Assembly: GCA_002070215.1 (NCBI GenBank)
Contig: MWCV01000019.1
Span: 1-47,097 of the forward strand
Length of the DNA: 47,097 nucleotides
Origin: Chloroflexi bacterium ADurb.Bin180
Lineage (GTDB): Bacteria; Chloroflexota; Anaerolineae; UBA2200
Direction: 5' to 3'
Of the stretch, positions 22,701-29,818 are shown one piece after another. Below the pieces are notes generated by a model. That model was not told where the DNA came from, did not search any database, and saw only the letters and a program-made list of their open reading frames with translations. Made by a program: the position numbers and the translations under genes. Every line of letters begins with the position of its first letter. Positions within the stretch are counted from its first letter, which is position 1.

Positions 22701-25610
22701 GACCTGGACGTTGTACCAGTTGAGCTGGAGCAGGACAATCGTGACCGGCACGCCAGGCACCGGAGCGCTGGCCCGATCGACAGTGATGAGACGCTGTTTG
22801 GATTCCTGGCCCGCCGTGCTCAGATAGAGCTCTGGCCTGATGCCAACGTAGACGAGGCCCTTGTGCACGACTGCGCTAGTACGCGAGCTGACTTCCTGAT
22901 TGCTGGCATCGACGATGCTCGCCTCAAGAGTCCAGAGCTGGCTGTTGCGATAGGCAGCGACGTCAGCGGGAAGGCTGAAGGAGAACTGCCCCGACGCATC
23001 CGTTACTCCCTGACCGCTGGTGACGGCGGTGCCATACATCGTTTGCCGGCTGCGCGTCTCCCAGTCGACATCAACAAAGCTATAGTCGTCGCTTCCCGAG
23101 TAGGAGAAGTAATAGTCCTGGCTCAGCACGCGCCAGGTGACTGTGGCTCCAGCCACTGGCCCGCCAAAGTAGTAGCTGGATTGAACCGTAGCGGTGATCC
23201 GGTCGCCCTGGGTGTACTCCTGCTGGCTGGTGGTCACAGAGACGACGTACTCGGGCTTGCGGTACTCAGCCACGGTAAAGCCGGTACCATAGGCTCTCCC
23301 GTCCAGCTCCAGGCTCAGGCTATAGTCGCCGAGGCTGGCCTCAGCAGCGAGGTCGATCTGGCCGGCAGCGGTCCCCAGGTCATTGAGTTCCAGCTTGCCG
23401 CGATAGACTTCCTTACCCTGGTTGTCGGTGATGACCGCGATGGCGCTGTGCGCGGCAGCAGGGAGCCCGTAGTGGCCGTCATCATCGGAGCGGACCACCG
23501 CCTTGAAGTACACCGTCTGAGCTGGCCGGTAGATGGCGCGGTCTGTGTACAGGTGAACGCGGTATGGATCTGCGCCGTACTCATAGGGCAGGTCGAACTG
23601 CCACGGGGAGATGCCCTCGGTCAGCTCGGTGGAGACAAAGGCGGAAGCATCCATCGATCCGGCAAAGGCCAGTATGGTCGACCAGGCGTTCATCGCAGCG
23701 GTATTCTGAAGGGTAGTAAAGAACACCCCCTGGTTGTCGGTTCTGCCTGTTCCCAGCACCGCCTGATTCGGCCCAAACAGGGCAACATCCACGCCAGGAA
23801 GCGGCAGCCCACTCTGCAGGTCGGTAACCCACACCAGGGCCTCGGTACTGGAGGCCTTGAGCGTCACCGCGGCGTGGGAGACGACCAGGAGCTGGCGCGC
23901 GGTCGATTGGACGCCGGGAGCCGAGACCTCGAGGTAGTAGAATCCCGGTGCAAGGGCACTGACCCCATCGGTGCTCAGCGGCAGGCGAGTGGTCGCCGTC
24001 TGGTTCAACCGATTGTCGGGCACAACCTGCCAGCTCCGCAACAACCGGGTGGATTCGGGCCTGAAGTCACGCCAGCGCTGCCACCAGTCGTCGCTATTGA
24101 GCAAAAGAAAGTCAGCTCTGGTCAGCCGATACAGCCGCAGGTCAATGCGAGGCACGTTGACGTGCTGGACGGCCATCACGGTGGTGGTGTAGGCATTGAA
24201 GGCGGAGACTCGGTCCAGGGTGGACCACAGAGAAGGCTCCAGCGCCCGGGTAGTGAAGGTGACCCGAGTGGTCTGGCCAAGTCGGTGTCCGTACCGTCCG
24301 CGGGCGTCGGCGCCGATCTCGAACGAGTAGGTTCTGGAGGGTTGCGCTCCAAAGCTCAGCGTCAACTGCATATCCGAGTCGCTCCAGTACTTATCGACCT
24401 CGTCAGGCGCGGGAGTGATGGTGAGGTTGCTCATAACCGATTCGCGGTTCATCGGACTGCTGAACTGGATGCGCAGGGCGGTGCCCGGGTCAGCAGTCAG
24501 TGAGCCATCTGCTGGCCTAGTCGAGACGATGCCGGGCAGCTCGAAGGTTCTGAACGCCCAGGTTACCTCTTCAGTGGTGCCTGGACCACCAGCCGCGGCC
24601 ACAGCGCCCTTGCTCACCCGCACGACAAAGTCGGTCTGAGGAGGCAGTGCGGCAACGGGACTGAGCGCAACCGTGGAGCCGCTGACGCGGTAACTGCACG
24701 TGACCACAGTGCGGATCCTGGTGGTCTCGAGGGTCACCAGGCGCTTGACCGATGCCGAATCCATCGGCATGTTGAAAGTCACCGTGATCGTTGGGTACGG
24801 CCCAATGACCGAGAAAGAATCGCCGGCATTGAAGGACACGACCTGGGGAAACGCAGTGCGAAAGGTCCAGCGATAAGGGGACTGAAGGACCGCATCGCTC
24901 ACGGACTGGATGAGCGCGGGGTGCACCGTCACCTGATAGGTGGTTCCGGGAAGCAGGTTGGGCGACGGGTGGAAGACATAGGTGGAGGTATTCAGCCACT
25001 GGCCAGTGCCAGGCACTTCGGGGTCAATGACGAGCAGCTGGTGCAGAGCCAGGCCGCTCTGGCCCTGAATGTCGGTGAGGGGCACCACCGGTCGATTGAA
25101 TACCACCGTCAAGGCGCTGTCGATAGGTACGTCGCCCGCGTCTTGCGCCGGCACGATGCTCACTACCTCGAGATAGCCCTGCGTGCGAAAGTCAAACACA
25201 AAGTCATCCTGGAGAGCAAGGCCCGCCGCGCTTCTGGCCTGCTTGTCCAGCGTGACCCGATAGCGGGTGGCCCTGGCGAATCCGTCCCCTGACGGCAGAA
25301 AGCTGAGTCGGTTCTTGTCCCAGTGAAAGCTGCCCTGAACCGCGGGGGAGACGGCAAAAGCCGCCTCTACCGAGCGTTGATCCATCGGCTGGTCAAAGGT
25401 GAGAACCACTGGGTCAAGGGGAGCCTGCTCCTGCCCGCGCTGCGGCCCCCGGCTCACTACGACAGGAGACTGGGGAGGCAGGGGGGCGATGGTGGGCGCC
25501 GGGGTTGGCGAAGGCCGGGGCACTGGCGTGGGTTTGGTCGTGCATGACAAAAGAGTCAGAGCCACAAACACGAGAGCCAGATAGCGGAAACGAGTCCAGC
25601 AGGATGGCAT
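19728..25610 (-). CDS. Alpha-2-macroglobulin family lipoprotein with intact thioester
   Basis: A 1960-residue cell-envelope protein, at the long end for bacterial alpha-2-macroglobulins, which trap proteases by exposing a bait region and reacting through a thioester. The signal ends in the lipobox LLSC (Cys23), followed by a Pro/Thr linker. Residues about 55-480 hold several Big/SbsA-type Ig-like repeats (TFDQPMD, VVFNRPV, TFNMPMD, QFSSPMN). The MG2-like TDRAIYRPAQTVYF is near 690, the A2M domain opening DNLTTWRVTAKGLT near 1290, and the thioester CIEQ at 1473-1476. A helical region and a receptor-binding-like C-terminus follow. GGGGAGG precedes ATG 25610. It follows coaX by 70 bp, with PBP1C nearby. 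The protease partners are unknown. Confidence 0.93.
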   Translation of the reverse strand: MPSCWTRFRYLALVFVALTLLSCTTKPTPVPRPSPTPAPTIAPLPPQSPVVVSRGPQRGQEQAPLDPVVLTFDQPMDQRSVEAAFAVSPAVQGSFHWDKNRLSFLPSGDGFARATRYRVTLDKQARSAAGLALQDDFVFDFRTQGYLEVVSIVPAQDAGDVPIDSALTVVFNRPVVPLTDIQGQSGLALHQLLVIDPEVPGTGQWLNTSTYVFHPSPNLLPGTTYQVTVHPALIQSVSDAVLQSPYRWTFRTAFPQVVSFNAGDSFSVIGPYPTITVTFNMPMDSASVKRLVTLETTRIRTVVTCSYRVSGSTVALSPVAALPPQTDFVVRVSKGAVAAAGGPGTTEEVTWAFRTFELPGIVSTRPADGSLTADPGTALRIQFSSPMNRESVMSNLTITPAPDEVDKYWSDSDMQLTLSFGAQPSRTYSFEIGADARGRYGHRLGQTTRVTFTTRALEPSLWSTLDRVSAFNAYTTTVMAVQHVNVPRIDLRLYRLTRADFLLLNSDDWWQRWRDFRPESTRLLRSWQVVPDNRLNQTATTRLPLSTDGVSALAPGFYYLEVSAPGVQSTARQLLVVSHAAVTLKASSTEALVWVTDLQSGLPLPGVDVALFGPNQAVLGTGRTDNQGVFFTTLQNTAAMNAWSTILAFAGSMDASAFVSTELTEGISPWQFDLPYEYGADPYRVHLYTDRAIYRPAQTVYFKAVVRSDDDGHYGLPAAAHSAIAVITDNQGKEVYRGKLELNDLGTAAGQIDLAAEASLGDYSLSLELDGRAYGTGFTVAEYRKPEYVVSVTTSQQEYTQGDRITATVQSSYYFGGPVAGATVTWRVLSQDYYFSYSGSDDYSFVDVDWETRSRQTMYGTAVTSGQGVTDASGQFSFSLPADVAAYRNSQLWTLEASIVDASNQEVSSRTSAVVHKGLVYVGIRPELYLSTAGQESKQRLITVDRASAPVPGVPVTIVLLQLNWYNVQVESKDEGFYWEWQLRETPVATTTVTSGADGRAVAAVTPLKGGSYRVRAFARDSRGNEVRSSAYLWVSARDYVSWRQENNDRIELVLDKKAYAPGDTARLLIPSPFQGNVAALLTIERGHILQHRVLQLGSNSEQVEIPILPDYAPNVFVSVVLVKGSDATNPLPSYRVGYITLPVSTVQKQLTLKVTPDRTEAYRPGQQASFDIVATDYAGQPVQAEFSLQLVDAAVLALSEGWQGTLLGTFYGTRSLGVRTGSSLSISAERRLEQTTPPSGKGGSGRGDLGTDVVRKNLLDTAYWNAQVRTDVAGRAHATVDLPDNLTTWRVTAKGLTGSTLVGEQSIDIITNKPLMVRAVAPRFFVVGDKAQLGAIVHNATSAALEAEVSLQCPTLDFQQPSQRVRVEAGGSATVFWTVQVRAVGSAVITWRAASGGLSDGLELTLPVYPYSAPEVVATAGQVPAGEARVETVILPDVLDASQGELTLQLDPSLAASMKDGLTYLETYPYDCIEQTVSRFLPNVLTYRALRELGIANQDLEARLPQYVGVGLQRLYALQHYDGGWGWWLSDDSQPFLSAYTLLGMYQARQAGFSVDSSALDRASAYLVGALDSDELTIKYSANARAFVLYVLGVVGKGDLGRTVALYDQRAALSTYGKAYLILALRNLQPNDNSRVTTLVTEIKNVAILSATGAHWEELELDYWTMSTDTRSTALVLMALLKADPTDPLLPNVVRWLMAARREGHWETTQETAWSVMALTDFMVSTGELEADYGYRVGLNTRLLGQGVVTAQDVGATRKLVVDVGGLLREEANRIVIDRSIAQAPQTGKGQLYYSLSLRYFLPADQVQELDRGIFVQREYSLLERPKVSVASAAVGDVIQVKLTIIAPNSLHYVVVEDPLPAGCEALDPSLKTTSAQYLDPGLVGEDGRMPPWWYFVHSEVRDEKVALFATYLPAGTYQYTYLMRASLAGSFLTMPATAFEMYFPEVMGRSNGLLFNIQ

Positions 25611-25680
25611 GAACGCACCTCCCCGAGCAGAGCTCTGTCGTTGCTGTGTGGTAGACGCGATATTGAGGCGGTCAGTTCCC

Positions 25681-26448
25681 CTAGACGGGGTTGAGCAGGT
25701 GCAAGAGGCGCAGGCCGTCCAGCGTCAGCCAGGGGTCGAGGTCGTTGATTTCCGGGCTCAGGGGAGCCAGAACGCGGCTGTGACCGCCGGTGGCGATGAC
25801 CTGCGCTTCCCCGCCCAACTCGCTCTTCATGCGTCGCAAGACACCCTCGACCAGGCCGATGTGTCCCAGAACAAGCCCCGATTGCATCGATTGCACAGTG
25901 TTCTTGCCGATGGCATGCGCCGGGGCGCTCAGACTGACGCGGGGCAGTTGGGACGTAGCGCTGGTGAGAGCTTCGGCGGCGACCCCCAGCCCGACCGCGA
26001 TGGCCACCCCCTCAAAATCGCCCTTGGCGCTGACGGCGCTAAAGGTCGTAGCAGTGCCGAAATCCACCACAATGCAGGCGCCCCGGTAGCGCTGGTAGGC
26101 CGCCACGGCGTTGGCCAGCAGGTCGGCTCCCAGCTCGCGCGGGTTGTCGATGCGAATCTGCAGCCCAGTGCGGATGTCGGGACTCACCATCAGCACCCTG
26201 GCATTCACGTGGTTCGCCAAGACCTCGCTGAACACAGTGGTGAGCGGCGGAACCACGCTGGCCAGCACAATGCGGTCGACCGCGCTCAGGTCATGGCCGC
26301 CATCGCGGAGCAGCGACTTGAGCAGCATCGCGTACTCGTCTGGCATCTGATTGCGGATGGTACGCACGCGCCAGTGGGCAAGCCAGTCGTGCCCGTCCGC
26401 GAGTCCGATGACCACATTGCTGTTCCCTACATTCACGCAAAGTAGCAT
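25681..26448 (-). CDS. coaX: Type III pantothenate kinase
   Basis: CoaX phosphorylates pantothenate, the first step of coenzyme A synthesis, in the cytoplasm. The 255-residue product fits the family: ASKHA-type motif VNVGNSN (residues 5-11), a GADLLANAVAAY stretch and the DFGTATTFSAV block. Several usual residues are altered: Asp6 of DxGN is Asn, DR in GADR is DL, TFD reads TFS, and APG reads AVG. The kinase may be divergent or impaired, so activity should not be assumed. ATG 26448 is chosen because AGGAGGGG lies 4 nt upstream; the longer start at 26469 overlaps it. It is divergent from a transporter and followed by the macroglobulin gene. Confidence 0.85.
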   Translation of the reverse strand: MLLCVNVGNSNVVIGLADGHDWLAHWRVRTIRNQMPDEYAMLLKSLLRDGGHDLSAVDRIVLASVVPPLTTVFSEVLANHVNARVLMVSPDIRTGLQIRIDNPRELGADLLANAVAAYQRYRGACIVVDFGTATTFSAVSAKGDFEGVAIAVGLGVAAEALTSATSQLPRVSLSAPAHAIGKNTVQSMQSGLVLGHIGLVEGVLRRMKSELGGEAQVIATGGHSRVLAPLSPEINDLDPWLTLDGLRLLHLLNPV

Positions 26449-26499
26449 GAACCCCTCCTGGCCTGACAAACCGGGTGCTCTGGCAGTGACTGGCGATGC

Positions 26500-26528
26500 T
26501 TGCCAAACCCCTGGAAGTGTGCTAGGAT
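26500..26528 (+). promoter_or_regulatory. Promoter of the ECF transporter operon
   Basis: TTGCCA (26500-26505) and TAGGAT (26523-26528) with a 17-bp spacer; transcription would begin near 26535, giving a leader of about 95 nt. The leader contains CGGCTGCC (26580-26587) complementary to GGCAGCCG (26602-26609), just before the ribosome-binding site. Confidence 0.65.
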
Positions 26529-26565
26529 GACCCGGCCCGTGTCGAACACAGACGCTCGTTCCGCC

Positions 26566-26594
26566 ATTCTATTGGCTTTCGGCTGCCTGGTCAA
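26566..26594 (-). promoter_or_regulatory. Promoter of coaX, facing the transporter promoter
   Basis: On the minus strand TTGACC (26594-26589) and TAGAAT (26571-26566) are 17 bp apart, with predicted start near 26559. The transporter RNA begins near 26535 and runs across this promoter, so the two transcripts overlap by about 25 nt at their 5' ends. Confidence 0.65.
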
Positions 26595-26630
26595 AGAGCT
26601 TGGCAGCCGCAGGCCTCTTCAGGAGATATG

Positions 26631-27488
26631 ATGGCCGACCCGATTATCCGTCTGGATGGGGTCAGCTTTAAGTACAACGCGGGGTCCCCCGATCCCCACT
26701 TGGCTCTTCGTGACATCAACCTCCAGATATGGCCCGGCGATTATGTGGTTATCGTGGGCCACAACGGTTCCGGCAAGTCCACGTTGGCCAAGCTGCTCAA
26801 TGCACTGCTTCAGCCCACGGTCGGCGATGTGTGGGTCGACGAGATGAACACCCGTAACCAGCGACAGATCCCGGAAATCCGCAGCACGGTCGGGATGGTC
26901 TTTCAGGTACCGGACAACCAGATCGTAGCAACGGTGGTGGAGGAAGATGTGGCCTTTGGCCCCGAGAACCTGGGGGTACCGCGGGCCGAGATACGCCTGC
27001 GTGTCGATGCCGCCCTAGATGCGGTGGGGCTGACCGAAAAACGGCAGAGACCGCCGCACCTCCTCTCGGCTGGCGAGAAGCAGCGGGTGGCCATCGCCGG
27101 CGTAATCGCCATGCAGCCCAAGGTGATGGTGCTCGATGAGGCCACCGCCTACCTCGATCCGCAGGGCAGGTCGCAGGTGCTGGATGTGATTCGGCAACTC
27201 AATCGCTCCGGCATGACTGTAGTGGCGATCACGCACTTTATGCACGAAGCGGTCGAGGGCAATCGTGTGCTGGTGATGGAGAACTCGCGCATTGCCCTCG
27301 AAGGAACGCCGCGCGACGTCTTTGGCCAGGTTGAGCGACTGAGAGAACTACAGCTCGACGTGCCTCAGCCGACGGACCTGGCCTATCGGCTGCACCAGCG
27401 CTGGTCGGGCTTCCCTGAGGGCTTGCTGACTGTCCCGGAAGTGGTGGAGGAGACGGTCAAGCTGTGGCAGCGAATGAGGCCGGCATGA
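26631..27488 (+). CDS. ecfA1: ECF transporter ATP-binding protein 1
   Basis: First of two ATPases that drive an energy-coupling-factor vitamin importer at the inner membrane. The 285-residue protein has Walker A GHNGSGKST, a Q-loop FQVPDNQ, a signature helix LSAGEKQRVAIAG and Walker B VMVLDEATAYLDP. The DNQIVATVVEEDVAFGPENL stretch is typical of EcfA. ATG 26631 is preferred over 26628 because AGGAG then has a 5-nt spacing. It overlaps ecfA2 by 4 nt (ATGA) and belongs to a four-gene operon with ecfT and the S component. Confidence 0.93.
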   Translation: MADPIIRLDGVSFKYNAGSPDPHLALRDINLQIWPGDYVVIVGHNGSGKSTLAKLLNALLQPTVGDVWVDEMNTRNQRQIPEIRSTVGMVFQVPDNQIVATVVEEDVAFGPENLGVPRAEIRLRVDAALDAVGLTEKRQRPPHLLSAGEKQRVAIAGVIAMQPKVMVLDEATAYLDPQGRSQVLDVIRQLNRSGMTVVAITHFMHEAVEGNRVLVMENSRIALEGTPRDVFGQVERLRELQLDVPQPTDLAYRLHQRWSGFPEGLLTVPEVVEETVKLWQRMRPA

Positions 27489-28372
27489 GCATCGATGTTG
27501 GCGGCACGGGGCGAGAACCGCTGATCGAGTTGCGGAGTCTCGAGCATGCCTACCTGCGAGGCACGCCTCTGGAGACGCCGGCGCTACGCGGAATCACCCT
27601 GCGCGTGCTGCGCGGGGAGGCCCTGGGCATCATCGGACGCTCGGGGTCTGGCAAGTCGACCACGGTGCAGCATATGAACGGGCTGCTCAGACCCATCGCT
27701 CGCGGGCAGGCCCTGGTCTACGGCCAGGACATGGCTGACCCCGGGCTGGACATTCGCACCATTCGCCAGAAAGTGGGCCTGGTCTTTCAGCACCCAGAGG
27801 ATCAGCTATTCGAGCGACTGGTGGGCGATGACGTGGCCTTCGGCCCGCTCAGGATGGGCCTGACGCTGGATGAAGCCCGCGATCGCGTGAGATGGGCCAT
27901 GGACGCGGTGGGACTGGACTTGGCCGCTTTTAAAGACCGTTTCACCTTTTCACTGAGCGGCGGCGAAATGCGCAAGGTGGCCATTGCCGGAGTTCTCGCC
28001 CTCAAACCCGAGGTCCTCGTGCTGGACGAATCGACCTCGGGACTTGACCCCCGGGGCCGCCGTGAGCTGCTGGCGCTGATGAGGCGCTGGAAGGAGAGAG
28101 AGGGGCTCACCATCGTCTTTGTCTCCTGCAACATGGAGGATATCGCGGCACTGGTGGATCGCGTTTGCGTGCTCGACCAGGGACGCAGCGTGCTGGAAGG
28201 GCAAGTGCGAGAGGTGTTCTCCCGGCCCGCAGAGCTGCAACAGTATGGGTTGAATGCCCCGCAGATCACCGAGATCCTCGTGGAGCTCAAAGAACGGGGG
28301 TTGGACGTGGACCCGCGCTGCAGCAACGTGGCCGAGGCTGAGGAGCAGGTGTGGAAGACTTTGAGTACCTGA
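27485..28372 (+). CDS. ecfA2: ECF transporter ATP-binding protein 2
   Basis: The partner ATPase, 295 residues. Walker A is GRSGSGKST, the Q-loop FQHPEDQLFE, the signature LSGGEMRKVAIAG and Walker B VLVLDESTSGLDP, with a conserved D-loop. It pairs with EcfA1 to form a heterodimer that contacts the coupling helices of EcfT. GAGG lies just before ATG 27485, which overlaps the ecfA1 stop; its own end overlaps ecfT by 22 nt, so all three are tightly coupled. Confidence 0.93.
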   Translation: MSIDVGGTGREPLIELRSLEHAYLRGTPLETPALRGITLRVLRGEALGIIGRSGSGKSTTVQHMNGLLRPIARGQALVYGQDMADPGLDIRTIRQKVGLVFQHPEDQLFERLVGDDVAFGPLRMGLTLDEARDRVRWAMDAVGLDLAAFKDRFTFSLSGGEMRKVAIAGVLALKPEVLVLDESTSGLDPRGRRELLALMRRWKEREGLTIVFVSCNMEDIAALVDRVCVLDQGRSVLEGQVREVFSRPAELQQYGLNAPQITEILVELKERGLDVDPRCSNVAEAEEQVWKTLST

Positions 28373-29208
28373 GACACGTCACCATCGGTCAGTACCTTCC
28401 CGGAAGCTCGCTGGTGCACCGGATGGATCCGCGCGCCAAGATGATCATCCTGTTCCTGATGGCCGCCGCGGTGACGGTGAACATGTCCTACACGGCCAAC
28501 ATCATTCTGCTGGTGGTCAGTGTGGTCTACGTGCTGGCAGCCCGGGTTTCGCTGCGCTACATCCTCGGCGGAGTCAAGCCCGTATTACCGTTTATGATCC
28601 TGTTAGCCGCTATGCAGCTCCTCTTCTATGGCAACCAGTTCATTGGCCCGAACCTGCAGAACGTGGTTCTCTGGAAGTGGTGGATTGTCAACGTCACTAC
28701 CGGCAGTGTGCAACTGGTGGTCATTTCCATCCTGCGGTTCCTGCAACTGCTGTTGCTGGCCAGTCTGCTGACCAACACGACCACCACAACTGAACTATCG
28801 CATGGCGTGGAGCGGCTGCTGCGTCCCCTGGCACGGATAGGCGTGCCGGCGCACGAGCTATCACTGGTCGCGACCATCGCCCTGCGCTTTGTGCCCATTC
28901 TGGCGGAACAGCTCGAGACGGTGGCCAAGGCTCAGGCGTCACGAGGGGCAGAGCTGGCAGGGGGCGGCCCGCTGCACTTGGTTCAGTCGGCGCGACGGCT
29001 GGCGGTGCTGATTGTACCCCTGTTTATGGACGCCTTTCGCCGCTCGGAAGATCTCATTCTGGCCATGGAGGCACGCTGCTACCTGGGCGGTAAGAACCGC
29101 ACCCATCTCATCGAGCTGAGGTATAATGGGATAGACTATGCGGCGATAGCAGCAAACCTCGTGCTCGCCGTCTGGCTCATTGTCTATCGCAACCGGTTTC
29201 CGTTCTAG
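28351..29208 (+). CDS. ecfT: ECF transporter transmembrane subunit
   Basis: EcfT couples ATP hydrolysis to the S component in the membrane. The 285-residue protein starts IGQYLPGSSLVHRMDPRAK, characteristic of the family, has about five hydrophobic helices, and carries the two Ala-Arg-type coupling motifs, ASRG and EARC, in the cytosolic helices. GTG 28351 has GAGGAG upstream and overlaps ecfA2. It is followed by the S component gene after 58 nt. Confidence 0.92.
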   Translation: MEDFEYLRHVTIGQYLPGSSLVHRMDPRAKMIILFLMAAAVTVNMSYTANIILLVVSVVYVLAARVSLRYILGGVKPVLPFMILLAAMQLLFYGNQFIGPNLQNVVLWKWWIVNVTTGSVQLVVISILRFLQLLLLASLLTNTTTTTELSHGVERLLRPLARIGVPAHELSLVATIALRFVPILAEQLETVAKAQASRGAELAGGGPLHLVQSARRLAVLIVPLFMDAFRRSEDLILAMEARCYLGGKNRTHLIELRYNGIDYAAIAANLVLAVWLIVYRNRFPF

Positions 29209-29266
29209 CCAGGCAGAAGAACAAGGTGCCTTTCCTGACCGCAGCGGAGATGAAGGAGGTAGTTCG

Positions 29267-29809
29267 ATGCAAAGCGGGCTGAGTGTGCGCAAGATCGTCA
29301 TTTCTGGCGTGCTGGGGGCAATTGCCATCCTGCTCGGAGCAACAAGACTCGGATTCATCCCCGTGCCGTTTATCGTGGGCGACGCGACCATCATGCACGT
29401 GCCGGCGATCATCGGCGGAATCCTTGAAGGGCCCATCGTGGGGGCCATCATCGGCACCATCTTTGGGGTGTTCAGCTTTCTCCAGGTGGGGGCACCCATG
29501 TTCAAAGATCCGCTGATCTCGATCCTCCCGCGCGTCCCCATCGGCGTCACGGCGTTTCTAGCCTACGCCGCACTGAAAAAGCGCAACGAGTACCTGGCCC
29601 TGATCATCTCAGCCATTGTGGGCACGTTCACCAACACGCTGTTGGTGCTGGGCATGGCCGTGCTGAGGGGCTACCTGACTCCTGCCGTCGCGGGCGCGAT
29701 CGTGCTGCCTTTTGGCTCGGCCGAAGCAGTCCTGGCAGCGATCATCGTGGTGGCTGTGGTCAGCGCCTGGAAGCACCTCGAGTCGGGGCACGGCAAGTCC
29801 AGGATCTAG
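29267..29809 (+). CDS. ECF transporter S (substrate-binding) component, pantothenate suspected
   Basis: The 180-residue protein has about six hydrophobic helices and resembles the PF12822-type S components, including those thought to bind pantothenate, through GFIPVP...DATIMHVPAIIGGILEGPIVGA. The substrate is not readable from a motif; the pantothenate call rests on the family and on the divergent coaX. Other vitamins remain possible. ATG 29267 is chosen because AAGGAGGT lies 6 nt upstream; the longer frame from 29180 overlaps ecfT. It converges on the PBP1C gene with a 9-bp gap and no terminator is seen. Confidence 0.85.
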   Translation: MQSGLSVRKIVISGVLGAIAILLGATRLGFIPVPFIVGDATIMHVPAIIGGILEGPIVGAIIGTIFGVFSFLQVGAPMFKDPLISILPRVPIGVTAFLAYAALKKRNEYLALIISAIVGTFTNTLLVLGMAVLRGYLTPAVAGAIVLPFGSAEAVLAAIIVVAVVSAWKHLESGHGKSRI

Positions 29810-29818
29810 CTGCGAGCT

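Noticed and set aside
22863-24503. 546-codon plus-strand open frame across the macroglobulin gene
   Set aside because: Antisense shadow of the alpha-2-macroglobulin gene; no motif, ribosome-binding site or promoter.
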